From an uncultured Synergistales bacterium (GTDB taxonomy: Bacteria > Synergistota > Synergistia > Synergistales > Aminobacteriaceae): a stretch of DNA of 64,000 bases. The notes under the pieces are model-generated. The model was not told the DNA's origin. It worked only from the letters and a program-made list of their open reading frames with translations, and made no database searches. This document shows, in pieces, positions 34,120 to 42,259 of the stretch (positions are counted from its first letter, which is position 1; every line of letters starts with the position of its first letter). Position numbers and translations under genes: made by a program. Where the stretch lies: the NCBI GenBank assembly GCA_905234075.1, contig CAJOGI010000002.1:264142-328141 (forward strand), in the 5' to 3' direction.

Positions 34120-34589
34120 GATTTATTTTTATTCATTTTGATTTTGAGTATTGATAGAGCTTTTTTACAGTCGTCATACGATAAATTATTTTCTCCGATT
34201 ATGCAGGGCTCCACTGTGCCTTTGCTTTTGCAGACATCAATAATATTGTCGTTCATATAGTCATTAGTTACAACGAACTGACCATTTTTCCCGATAACAG
34301 TCAGTCCTGCCAATGCGACACCGCGCCGGCTTAACTGTTCGCAGGCGTTAGCAAAATCTACGTGATTGTTGCCGGAGCCCTCACAAAAAATGACAGCACC
34401 ATCTGCTCTCATTCCCTGCGCCCATATCGCTGCCCGTGTGCTTGTTAAAATCTTCTCTGAATATTTATCCGATGACCCAAATAAAATTATTCCGAGCAGA
34501 TCAATATCTTCATCGGACGAAATTAAATCTAAGAGGGGATCGCGGAAGTGGTGCAGGGAAGTTTCTTTAGCAGATGGCCCGACTCCCAT
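34116..34589 (-). CDS. prdE: Second PrdE-like protein (tandem duplicate)
   Basis: 157 residues, closely related to the gene directly upstream (34594) and to the C-terminal half of PrdA. Shared landmarks are GPSAKETSLHHFRDPLLD, IWAQGMRADGAV, NNHVDFANACEQL and GENNLSYDDCKKAL. It probably forms part of the proline reductase complex or its maturation machinery; the precise role of PrdE is not established. The duplicate is diverged but retains all landmark blocks. A four-base gap separates it from the first copy and it overlaps selB. Confidence 0.85.
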   Translation of the reverse strand: MGVGPSAKETSLHHFRDPLLDLISSDEDIDLLGIILFGSSDKYSEKILTSTRAAIWAQGMRADGAVIFCEGSGNNHVDFANACEQLSRRGVALAGLTVIGKNGQFVVTNDYMNDNIIDVCKSKGTVEPCIIGENNLSYDDCKKALSILKIKMNKNKS

Positions 34590-34593
34590 GCCG

Positions 34594-35076
34594 TTAAACT
34601 CCCCGTTCCGCGTCAGATTTCCGCATTTTCAATTTCAGCATTGCAAGAGCTTTCCGACAGTCCTTGACGTTCATATTATTTTCGCCAAGAACGTTTGATT
34701 CTATTCCGTCTTTATTTTTGCAAAAATCAACGATAGCGTCTAAATATGCGTTAGTTACGACGAATTTTCCGTTCTTGCCGTGAAAGGCCAGACCCGCGAC
34801 GGGTATTCCTCGCTTGCCTAACTGTTCGCACGTATTCGCGTAATCAACGTGGCTGTTACCCCAGCCGTCAGCAGAAATAATAGCACCGTCCGCTCTCATT
34901 CCCTGCGCCCATATTGCTGCCCTAGTGCCTACGAGCAATTTATCAGCGTTTCCGTCGGGAGAGCCTACAATGATAATTCCGAGCAGGTCAATATCTTCAT
35001 CAGCAGACACAACGTCAAGAAGCGGATCTCTGAAATGGTGCATAGATGTTTCTTTTGTTGAAGGTCCAATTCCCAT
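34594..35076 (-). CDS. prdE: Proline reductase cluster protein PrdE
   Basis: 160 residues matching the PrdA segment after its Thr-Cys cleavage site. The start MGIGPSTKETSMHHFRDPLL corresponds to PrdA CIGPASKEMSRHYWREPLV. Other conserved blocks are IIIVGSPDGNADK, IWAQGMRADGA, SHVDYANTCEQL and GENNMNVKDCRKAL. In clostridia prdE lies downstream of prdD, as here. It begins 13 bases after prdD with a GGAGA ribosome site. Confidence 0.87.
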   Translation of the reverse strand: MGIGPSTKETSMHHFRDPLLDVVSADEDIDLLGIIIVGSPDGNADKLLVGTRAAIWAQGMRADGAIISADGWGNSHVDYANTCEQLGKRGIPVAGLAFHGKNGKFVVTNAYLDAIVDFCKNKDGIESNVLGENNMNVKDCRKALAMLKLKMRKSDAERGV

Positions 35077-35089
35077 GTTATTTATCTCC

Positions 35090-35851
35090 TTATTGCATAC
35101 TGTGCAAAATTCCGTCCCGATATTCGTTGGGGGTTACAAGTATCGGCATATTTCCCATGTCGATAATGGAGCGTCCGCCCTCAACGCCTGAAGGCTCATG
35201 AGGAAATAACTGCATGTCATACATTGCGCCCTGCCCTGCTACTTCGCGGATAATTACAACACGCTTTTTTCCGGGCCTTGAAATATTATGAAACTCGTTT
35301 CGCGCCGAACATAATTTGCCGTCAAAATTTTTCATCTGTTCGCGGTAAACCTGTAAAAAACGGTCGCAAAGCAAATGAGCCTGATAAGGGCCTTTTCTTT
35401 CCTGACCCATTCCGGCCTTCAAAGTTACGTCAAAAGAAATAATAACGTCCGTTGAAGACGGCGTGCCGGGATTATCGAAAATAATTTTTTCTTTCAAGTT
35501 GCCTTCAGACGAGCCGAACTCATGACATTGTTTGCCTTCGGTGTCAACAGCCGTAATCATTGCGCAGACTCCCGTGAGCGTGTGAGTTATCCCCTCGCCG
35601 ACAACTCCGAGTGCCTTTGTAGAAATCGGAATAATATCTAAAATAGTATTCGTCCATTGATCATGCTCGTCAGGCTGAATTAAACGAATGTCAACGGCTT
35701 CTATTGTGTCCATGCTTGAAACTAAATCCGGCAGCATGGATTTAGAAATTATCATTTCTCCCTGCGGAGTAACTTTCATTTCATCGCCCCAGCTGACGGA
35801 CTTAATATCAAAGGCTCGTATTACTAATCTGCCTAAATCTATATCTGCCAT
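35090..35851 (-). CDS. prdD: Proline reductase cluster protein PrdD
   Basis: 253 residues homologous to the N-terminal-to-middle part of PrdA (about residues 185-418). Shared blocks include GEGITHTLTGVCAMITAVD, FGSSEG, ERKGPYQAH, ISRPGKKRVVIIREV and GQGAMYDMQLFPHEPSG. It ends HSMQ exactly where PrdA continues into its Thr-Cys processing site, so it has no cleavable bond of its own. PrdD accompanies proline reductase in clostridia; function is inferred from context. Confidence 0.88.
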   Translation of the reverse strand: MADIDLGRLVIRAFDIKSVSWGDEMKVTPQGEMIISKSMLPDLVSSMDTIEAVDIRLIQPDEHDQWTNTILDIIPISTKALGVVGEGITHTLTGVCAMITAVDTEGKQCHEFGSSEGNLKEKIIFDNPGTPSSTDVIISFDVTLKAGMGQERKGPYQAHLLCDRFLQVYREQMKNFDGKLCSARNEFHNISRPGKKRVVIIREVAGQGAMYDMQLFPHEPSGVEGGRSIIDMGNMPILVTPNEYRDGILHSMQ

Positions 35852-35860
35852 AATTTTTTC

Positions 35861-37228
35861 CTAATTTTCAGGATTTTCCTGCTCGACATTATCCACAACG
35901 TTCAAATCTTGATCGACTTTTTTGGACACCCGGAGAGTTCTATAAAGCGGATGGCCTACAGCGCGCATTGCGTGGTCAGTAATGTGAAGAACTTTAAGAC
36001 CCATTTTAGGCCCTGAAGCCATGACCGTATTAGAACAGTCTGAGCAGTTCCCAATTAAAATATATTTGCAGCCGTCTTTCTTAAACTGCAAATTATTCGA
36101 GACCTGGCCGGGACAATTTCCGGGACGCTCGCATTTACGAGTTCCGTTTTTCTGTTCTTCTGCCTGATGACAATAACAGACCGAAGCAACATTGCCGTTA
36201 TATTTTGCGGCTAAATCTTTCATGCGCTCTAAATTTGCACCGCAGGCACAGACTAACAAGCCTAATTTTTCGTTATGCAGATCCAAGAAAGGCCGCGTTA
36301 CTAAAATTGCGCCGGTCGTTTTCGTGATAGGCTCGTCAATTTTGCAGGCGCGTCCAGTGAAGGCTCCGCCCATGATAATTTCGCCGTAACCGCAGGTCCC
36401 TTCGTCAATGCCGCCAGCTTTTTCAATCAGACTGCCGACCGAAGTTCCTACCGGGACATCTTCAAAGACGTGAGCTTCATTGCCGCCGTTTAACTGTCCG
36501 CGAACTGTAATATCCTTCAGGAAGCTCGGCTTTCTCTGCTCAATAGCTTCTGCAATTCTTAAACATGTCTCGCTGTTTATAACGACTGCTTTTGCTACCA
36601 TAGGAAGCTCGCTTGGCTTTAACTCGATGCCTAGACATTCACGGACGACCGCGCGTTCTTCTCCCATCGGATAAATATCAGGCAGCAGGAAGCGTGATAT
36701 AGCAGGCTCGTTAGCGATTAATTTGTCGATATTTTCGACGGCTTTGCGGTTTTTCTTTTTCACGGCGAAGATAATTTTATCCGCGCCGGAAATTTCCATG
36801 ACGTACTTTGCGCCCCTGATTATAGGCTCCGGGTTTTCTTCAAGCCTTTGGATATTATGCCTAAGTCCCGGCTCGCATTCCGAAGCGTTCACGAGAACAT
36901 AGCCGCTGCCGTTAAATTTTGCGTCGATTTTTATTCCTGTAGGGAAACCGGCTCCGCCCATGCCGACAATACCGGCATACTTCACCATGTCTAACTTAGA
37001 ACCTTCAGGAATTTTTATATAATCTTCCGATTGTTTTTCAGACGGAGTGATGACGATTTTATCCGAAAGAACTTCTTTAACTGTTCCGTCAGCACTTGAA
37101 AATATATTAGCTCCAAGTCCGTCGGGTACAGCGATCAAAGTGCCGCGCTTCACAGTATCTCCAGCCTTGACGACTGACTTACACGGCTTGCCTACATGCT
37201 GCCTCAATAAAATTTGCAGGTCTTCCAT
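35861..37228 (-). CDS. prdC: Proline reductase-associated electron transfer protein PrdC (RnfC-like)
   Basis: About 455 residues. The frame opens at 37282, but ATG 37228 is chosen for its GAAAGGG site and the family start. The RnfC-like core has GIVGMGGAGFPTGIKIDA (about 92-109) and LVNASECEPGLRHN. The C-terminal part is Cys-rich (VCACGANL, CHQAEEQ, CERPGNCPG, GNCSDCSNT), suggesting metal or redox sites. PrdC is thought to carry electrons from NADH or the Rnf complex to proline reductase. Some clostridial PrdC proteins are reported as selenoproteins; this frame contains no in-frame UGA. Lies between prdB and prdD. Confidence 0.9.
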   Translation of the reverse strand: MEDLQILLRQHVGKPCKSVVKAGDTVKRGTLIAVPDGLGANIFSSADGTVKEVLSDKIVITPSEKQSEDYIKIPEGSKLDMVKYAGIVGMGGAGFPTGIKIDAKFNGSGYVLVNASECEPGLRHNIQRLEENPEPIIRGAKYVMEISGADKIIFAVKKKNRKAVENIDKLIANEPAISRFLLPDIYPMGEERAVVRECLGIELKPSELPMVAKAVVINSETCLRIAEAIEQRKPSFLKDITVRGQLNGGNEAHVFEDVPVGTSVGSLIEKAGGIDEGTCGYGEIIMGGAFTGRACKIDEPITKTTGAILVTRPFLDLHNEKLGLLVCACGANLERMKDLAAKYNGNVASVCYCHQAEEQKNGTRKCERPGNCPGQVSNNLQFKKDGCKYILIGNCSDCSNTVMASGPKMGLKVLHITDHAMRAVGHPLYRTLRVSKKVDQDLNVVDNVEQENPEN

Positions 37229-37319
37229 AATTAAAATTACCCTTTCGACAAAAAATTTATTATAAAAATCAGGGGCAGACACACAGTCCGCCCCCTTACA
37301 TAAGATTTTTTAAGACTAC

Positions 37320-38039
37320 TTATATCTTCGCAATATATTCATACGGCAAAGGCACTATCTTTCCGGGTGTCTGAATGCCCACAAGATTTTCTAATGCTGC
37401 CGTAAGTATCTGCGTCTGCTGTTCAACATTATGCGGTGCTCCCATATTTGCTCCCATAGGAACAAGCGGCGCAACTGCGCGTGGGGTTCCCGTCTGTCTT
37501 ACAACAGGAGGAAGAGCTGCTACTATAATTGTCGGTATCCCGGCTTTCTCGATTGCTCTCTGCACCAAAACTGCAGAGCGGTGGCAGGTTCCTCACCCAG
37601 CCGACATAACAACGCCGTCAACTCCCTCGCTCTTGAGAAATTCGCCGATCTCCGGCCCAGTCTCATTCGTAAATTTTTCGACATCACCGCCGCCGCCCAT
37701 AAAGCCGACGTGCGTAGGCGCACAGCCTTTTATAAATCCCTTTTTCGCAAGCTCATGAAGTCTATCTATAGCGAACATGCAGTTTATATCTTTGTTCACA
37801 TCGCTGTTATCATATCCGCCGTGCGATACCATTAAATCATCTGAAGGCGTTTTATCAGGAATTTTTCTCCACGTAAAATCGCCCGCAAGATTGAAACGTT
37901 TATCGCTCTTACAATGTACGCCGGCCGCTGTCGCAAGGGCAATTACCATATCCTTTAACGGCTTTGTAACCGGAGTAAAAACTGACGGCGGAGTAATCGG
38001 AACAAAAATCTCGGACTGCAAACCCTTAACAATGGTCAT
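37320..38039 (-). CDS. prdB: D-proline reductase gamma subunit PrdB, selenoprotein
   Basis: 239 residues if the in-frame TGA (37595-37593, codon 149) is read as selenocysteine. The peptide on either side is continuous family sequence: DGVVMSAG, Sec, GTCHRSAVLVQRAI. The Sec-x-x-Cys (UGTC) motif is the known catalytic centre of PrdB, which transfers electrons in the reductive opening of D-proline to 5-aminovalerate. A SECIS-like hairpin begins 14 bases after the UGA and selB lies in the same operon. Conventional translation would give a truncated 148-residue product. Other conserved parts are FTWRKIPDKTP, SHGGYDN and THVGFMGGGGDVEKF. Confidence 0.95.
37558..37595 (-). promoter_or_regulatory. 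Sec UGA codon of prdB with SECIS-like hairpin
   Basis: On the mRNA, UGA (37595-37593) is followed after 14 bases by a perfect 7-bp stem CUCUGCA / UGCAGAG (37578-37558) with loop GUUUUGG. Bacterial SECIS elements lie immediately after the UGA and present G and U in the apical loop, as here. The element is coding and falls in the conserved RSAVLVQRA stretch. Confidence 0.72.
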
Positions 38040-38070
38040 AATTATTTAGTCCTCCATTCCTTTTTACTCA

Positions 38071-38289
38071 TCATTTCTCTATTTCAGGGAGCTGCTCCGG
38101 GAAACTCATACGAAATCCAAACACTTGACCCGGTTCAGGCTCTTTATCACAGAGAAACATTCTTTTGGGTGCCTTAAAAAATCCCAAGCGGCCCCGCAAA
38201 TCAACGCTTATGCTGCAATCATCTACGGCAGTAACGATACCTTCCATATAAATAAGTTTATCGCCGTAACGCAGATTTTCAGCACTCAT
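38071..38289 (-). CDS. Small proline-reductase-cluster protein
   Basis: 72 residues between prdA (11-base gap) and prdB. An intercalated small gene at this position is also known in clostridial prd operons (I recall the label CBO2463/CBO2479 domain). The protein looks like a compact beta-barrel: YGDKLIYMEGIVTAVDDCSI, then a charged strand with RGRLGFFKAPKRMFLC and a GQVFGFRMSF end. No membrane segment or signal. Function unknown; operon position suggests an assembly or processing role for PrdA/PrdB (inference). Confidence 0.78.
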   Translation of the reverse strand: MSAENLRYGDKLIYMEGIVTAVDDCSISVDLRGRLGFFKAPKRMFLCDKEPEPGQVFGFRMSFPEQLPEIEK

Positions 38290-38300
38290 AATTTTTTATT

Positions 38301-40166
38301 TTAGTCGTATTTTTCCTGACGCTTCTTGCTCATCGGGAGCGACTGCTCATTCTCTACAAGCTCTATTGCAGTGTTAAGCGTCTTTTCAACTAATTCGACG
38401 TTGTTGGATTTTACGTTCGGATTCCATTTACGCTCTGCTTCTTTTACGGGCTCGCCGGCCATAGCAGCTTTGAGCATTGCCATGCCTCTGACCGCCTCTT
38501 CTTTACAGAGAGTGTTGCAGCCTAAAACTTCGTTCTCTATGCCGGATTTTGATTTATTATTATCAATCATGTACTTCATGTATTTATTTCCGACAACTAA
38601 AGCTCCCTGCTGGGCGCAGAACGAAAATCCTACAACAGGAATACCCCTCATGCCGATTTGCTCGATATGGCTTGCAAAATCAATGTGGTTGTTTCCGAAG
38701 CCTTCAGTAGTTACGCAGGCTCCGTCAACGTCAAGCATCTCGACAGTATGGCCAAGACGGCGCGACACGTAGAATTTTTCTGCGTTAATCTGCGGAGACC
38801 CTACAAGAATTACGCCGCATAAATCAACGTCGGGATCGTGCAGTGCTTCAAGAACAAGAGGCTCTCTCCAATAATGCCGCGACATTTCTTTTGAGGCCGG
38901 CCCAATGCAGGTTAAAGCATGAATACAGCCGTCTAACAGCTCTAACGCTGATACAGAGATCGGAACGTTTCCTAAATCGACGTTGGCTTTTGCTCCGAGT
39001 ATTCCGACAGGCTCTTCAGGCAAAATGAAATTGTCGTGCATTGCTCCCTGTCCCATGATCTCTTTTACGATTACAACTTTGGGCTTTCCGGGACGGCGGA
39101 TATTTTTCAATACTTCCGTTGTTGCGGAGCTGTCGTCAATTTCTTTTAAGACCGTGCGGATTTCCTGAGTAATAACATCAAAAGCTGTGTGTGCGGCCAT
39201 CGGTCCGCGACGTTCCATGTTAGTTTTTTCTTGAATTACGATATTGCCCTTGATGAAAATTTCGCCTTTGTCGGGGCAGCCGGGACGGTTCCACTGAATA
39301 TTCTCATCTAAAAATCCTTCGGAAGAGCCGAACTCACCGATCTGGACTCCGCGCTCGTCAACACCCGTCAACATCATGACGACACCGTCAAGAACTCTTG
39401 TAACGCCTTCGCCGATAAGCGACTCGCCCTCTTTAGTTGCGATAGGCTGAACGTCCATTATAGTTTCTGAATAGGTGTGATATTTTTCAGGAGTGATAAT
39501 TTCTAAATGGAAATCTTTAACTAATTCTTCGATACCCTCGCGTATCGTGAGTACTGTACCTTCGATTGAGGTTTTCGGACCGCGCTTGACCTCCGTTATT
39601 TTGAAGTGCTTGCGCGTAAGTTCTCCTGCTGTTACTTCTTTCTCTTCGGATTTAGCTTCCTTTGCTGAAGGCGCACTGACCGCTTCAGACGCTGCCGCAG
39701 AAACAGGAACAACAGCCGCTCCGCCTGCAGACGAGACTGCTCCAAGCGGAATTTCCAAATCAATATCTTTACCCTCGCCGATATGCAGACGGAAAACACC
39801 TCCGAAAGATTGAACGGGCTGTGCTGCGGGGGCTGCGGGTACTGTTGCAACCTCATTAACAGGAGCCTCTGCCTCTTTAGGTGCCTCGTTTGCCGGAGCT
39901 GTAGCTTCATCGCTGTCATATTTATCTACGATGTCCGGCGTAACCGGTGTCAATGAGTCTACAGTCTTCGTTAATGTGCTTCCATTGAGTACCTGCTTGA
40001 GCTTCAATGCTCCGTCAAGATTAAGCAGGCCGGAATCTACTAAATCCGGGAAAATTTCAGGGTCTTCAAAATTCTTAGACGTCAATTTTGTCCCTGCCTC
40101 CGCTCTGCAACAAAGCACAGCCGGCGATTCTTTATGCTGCTCGACATATTCAGCTGTTAAAGACAT
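38301..40166 (-). CDS. prdA: D-proline reductase proprotein PrdA
   Basis: 621 residues. The precursor is cleaved between Thr and Cys, the Cys becoming a pyruvoyl group that binds D-proline. The site is seen as ALTCIGPAS, Thr419-Cys420, close to the position described in Clostridium sticklandii. The N-terminal part (about 10-175) includes an Ala/Pro/Glu-rich linker; the beta-like part has GEGVTRVLDGVVMMLTGVD, FGSSEGF and RRGPMAAH; the alpha-like part has EGFGNNHIDFASHIEQIGMR and GCNTLCKEEA. It heads the operon with GGAAAGGAGG before ATG 40166 and a promoter candidate about 80 bases upstream. Confidence 0.95.
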   Translation of the reverse strand: MSLTAEYVEQHKESPAVLCCRAEAGTKLTSKNFEDPEIFPDLVDSGLLNLDGALKLKQVLNGSTLTKTVDSLTPVTPDIVDKYDSDEATAPANEAPKEAEAPVNEVATVPAAPAAQPVQSFGGVFRLHIGEGKDIDLEIPLGAVSSAGGAAVVPVSAAASEAVSAPSAKEAKSEEKEVTAGELTRKHFKITEVKRGPKTSIEGTVLTIREGIEELVKDFHLEIITPEKYHTYSETIMDVQPIATKEGESLIGEGVTRVLDGVVMMLTGVDERGVQIGEFGSSEGFLDENIQWNRPGCPDKGEIFIKGNIVIQEKTNMERRGPMAAHTAFDVITQEIRTVLKEIDDSSATTEVLKNIRRPGKPKVVIVKEIMGQGAMHDNFILPEEPVGILGAKANVDLGNVPISVSALELLDGCIHALTCIGPASKEMSRHYWREPLVLEALHDPDVDLCGVILVGSPQINAEKFYVSRRLGHTVEMLDVDGACVTTEGFGNNHIDFASHIEQIGMRGIPVVGFSFCAQQGALVVGNKYMKYMIDNNKSKSGIENEVLGCNTLCKEEAVRGMAMLKAAMAGEPVKEAERKWNPNVKSNNVELVEKTLNTAIELVENEQSLPMSKKRQEKYD

Positions 40167-40241
40167 TTTTTCCTCCTTTCCGGAATAATACCTTAATAAA
40201 ATAAAATATATAAAATAACTTGTTTTTTTGAAATATTGCTT

Positions 40242-40270
40242 TTTATAATACTTTTAATAATGTATGTAAA
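40242..40270 (-). promoter_or_regulatory. Candidate sigma70-type promoter of the prd operon
   Basis: On the minus strand TTTACA (40270-40265), 17 bases, TATAAA (40247-40242), about 75 bases before prdA. AT-rich context makes chance matches likely. No sigma54 (-24/-12) site was found in 40167-40400, although clostridial prd operons use a sigma54 activator. Confidence 0.45.
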
Positions 40271-40615
40271 TTTCGAGTTTAACATTTCAGCTTTGCCAAA
40301 ACCGCAAATATAGTACATTATATTAGCAAATTAACCATGCTGAACCGTTTAATTTTTGTTTCGTGTTAAAAATTTTTCGCCGAAAATTTCAATAATTTTG
40401 CGCTTGCAAAATGAAAAAATTTAATTAAAATTTTCACTTATGACGCTTTTATTTACAGCGTTAATTTTTTTTGATTTTATTTATAGGAGGACAGAGTTTT
40501 CATAAAATGCGCTTGACAAAAAGTAAACTTCGTGCAAAATTTTCACAGCACAGCACAGTGCATCTGATTGTCTTTTTTTTTCGATTAAATTTCTTCCAAA
40601 TCTAAATTTTTATCC

Positions 40616-41211
40616 ATGTATAAAAAATAAATTTTTTGCTTTTCTGCTCACGTTGACAATGGCGGTCGGGCTATTGTCGGGGACTGCGAACGCGGATTCA
40701 GTCTCGTATCAAGTGGCAACTGTTGACGGCAACGGCAAGGTAACCTACACAACACAAACGGCCTCTAATGCTACAGTTGTTGGCAGTAGCACGACATCAT
40801 GGGGCGACGGCGGCTGCTATGTCGTAAATTCAAGGCTTCATAAGAAGAGCGTCATTTAACATTCTTGATATTTTATTTAGAAGGCTTGAGGCGTTTATAA
40901 CGTCAGAAGAAAATGATGATTCGGGTTACGTTGCCAACGTCAAAGATATTACGGGCGTGGACGAAAACGGCAATGAATTTTCACCGACAAGCTACAACGA
41001 AGAGACCGGCGAAGTTGTATTTTCAAAAGCTCCTGCAAAGATAAAATACAATTACATAACGGGCTTTTCTGATACAAGCATGGATGTAACGGTCGAGACC
41101 AGCAGCGACACAACGGGCGACACAGAATCTCTCGGCAGCAGCGGCGGCGGCTGTAATGCCGGACTTGGATTTTTTGCTCTGGCTCTGTTACTGCTGAAAA
41201 AGAAATTTTAA
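40616..41211 (+). pseudogene. Decayed Synergist-CTERM surface protein
   Basis: Three reading frames must be joined. ATG 40616 gives MYKK, then after a -1 shift a signal peptide KFFAFLLTLTMAVGLLSGTANADS and a secreted part ending TSWGDGGCYVVNS. After a second shift at about 40828-40855 the frame runs SGYVANVKDITGVDENGNEF to the C-terminal sorting tail. That tail is SSGGGCNAGLG, a hydrophobic run and KKKF, the Synergist-CTERM type of membrane-anchoring signal, probably processed after export like GlyGly-CTERM tails. The middle seems to be missing compared with normal surface proteins. A 450-base AT-rich stretch (40167-40615) upstream holds hairpins (ATTTTGC/GCAAAAT at 40393-40411) and no gene. 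Confidence 0.75.
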
Positions 41212-41229
41212 TCTTAAATAATAAAAAAT

Positions 41230-41267
41230 TAGGAGTTAGGGACAAAAACCCTGCTCCTATTTTTTTG
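41230..41267 (+). terminator. Terminator built from heptamer repeat units
   Basis: TAGGAG (41230-41235) pairs with CTCCTA (41254-41259), with an inner GGG/CCC, followed by seven T residues. The left arm is a TAGGAGT repeat unit, so an element of that family acts as terminator here. Confidence 0.75.
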
Positions 41268-41317
41268 TTCTGATAAAATTATGAAATTCAAAAAATAATA
41301 AGGAGTTTTAATATTAA

Positions 41318-42220
41318 ATGCAAAGAGCGTCAAGCAATAATAAAGCCTTAATTTATGTGAATATCGCCGTTCTTCTCTTCGGTTTAGTCGGGTTGTTTGC
41401 CAAGAGTATAACCCTCTCTGCCCTTGAGATGACTTTCTGGCGCGTACTTTTTTCTTCGATGGCTCTGGCAGTATTCATGATAATAACAGAACAAAATTTT
41501 TTACTCCGCAGTAAAAAAGACGTTTTAATAATAATTAGTGCCGGAGTTGTTCTTGCCCTTCACTGGTGGTCATTTTTAGGAGCGATTCAAATTTCAACCG
41601 TAGCGATCGGAACGATCACTTTCTCATCATTTCCGCTTTTCGTTACGTTTCTTGAGCCTTTAGTATTTCACGGGAAATTAAAATTAAAAAATATTATAAT
41701 CGCGTTAATTATCTTGGCCGGAGTTTCTATTACGGTCCCGGAATTTTCGCTTGAGAATAAATATTCAATGGGTATTCTTGTCGGCATGTTCTCGACTTTT
41801 TTATATGCCGTCATGGCTATCTTTAATAAATTTCTCTCTCAAAAATACAGCAGCACTCTCACGGCGTTTTATGAGCAGGTAATAGCGGCGTTTGTTCTGC
41901 TGCCCTTAGTGTTTTATGAATGGAGCAGGCAGGGACGCTTGAATATAAATGAAATTCTGCCGGACACAAATAATCTTATTTTTCTTTTGATGTTAGGGAT
42001 AATTACAACGGCATTAGCCCACACGTTATTTATAAGCAGCCTGAAATATATTCCTGCACAGCTTGCCGGAGTTCTTTCTTCAATGGAAACTGTTTACGGA
42101 ATTATTATGGCGGTAATATTTTTAGGGGAAGTGCCTTCAGTGCGTGAAGTAACAGGCGCGATTATCATAATAGGAACTGTTTTATATACACAGCTTCAAC
42201 AAGTAGGAAGTAGGAAGTAG
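41318..42220 (+). CDS. DMT superfamily (EamA) transporter
   Basis: 300 residues with ten hydrophobic helices in two EamA repeats. Landmarks are LLFGLVGLFAKSITLSALEM and FWRVLFSS in the first repeat, and HTLFISSLKYIPAQLAGVLSSMETVYGIIMAVIF-type sequence (Ser-x-x-Glu with a Gly-rich helix) near the end. The predicted role is export of amino acids or metabolites; substrate unknown. AAGGAG lies about 15 bases before ATG 41318. It is convergent with proX, the two being separated by an inverted heptamer repeat. Confidence 0.88.
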   Translation: MQRASSNNKALIYVNIAVLLFGLVGLFAKSITLSALEMTFWRVLFSSMALAVFMIITEQNFLLRSKKDVLIIISAGVVLALHWWSFLGAIQISTVAIGTITFSSFPLFVTFLEPLVFHGKLKLKNIIIALIILAGVSITVPEFSLENKYSMGILVGMFSTFLYAVMAIFNKFLSQKYSSTLTAFYEQVIAAFVLLPLVFYEWSRQGRLNINEILPDTNNLIFLLMLGIITTALAHTLFISSLKYIPAQLAGVLSSMETVYGIIMAVIFLGEVPSVREVTGAIIIIGTVLYTQLQQVGSRK

Positions 42221-42250
42221 GAAGTTTTTTTAATTCCTAACTCCTACTTG
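42203..42250. repeat. Inverted heptamer repeats forming a bidirectional hairpin
   Basis: Three direct units (AGTAGGA x3, 42205-42224) face inverted units (TCCTAACTCCTACTTG, 42233-42248) across a run of T. The arms can pair over about 15 bases, giving a terminator-like hairpin between the convergent EamA and proX genes. Confidence 0.65.
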
Positions 42251-42259
42251 GAAATAAGA

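Noticed and set aside
37320..37568. A separate 82-residue ORF downstream of prdB, or a prdB frameshift pseudogene.
   Set aside because: It is the continuation of prdB in the same frame after an in-frame TGA; the Sec motif, SECIS-like hairpin and linked selB explain it better than decay.
40167..40400. A sigma54 promoter for the prd operon, expected by analogy with PrdR-controlled clostridial operons.
   Set aside because: No GG-N10-GC pair with the proper context was found on the minus strand; a sigma70-like site fits better.
40507..40608. A 33-codon ORF with an upstream AGGAGG.
   Set aside because: Shine-Dalgarno spacing of about 16 bases is too long and the product is Phe-rich without recognisable features; a promoter-like TTGACA lies inside it.
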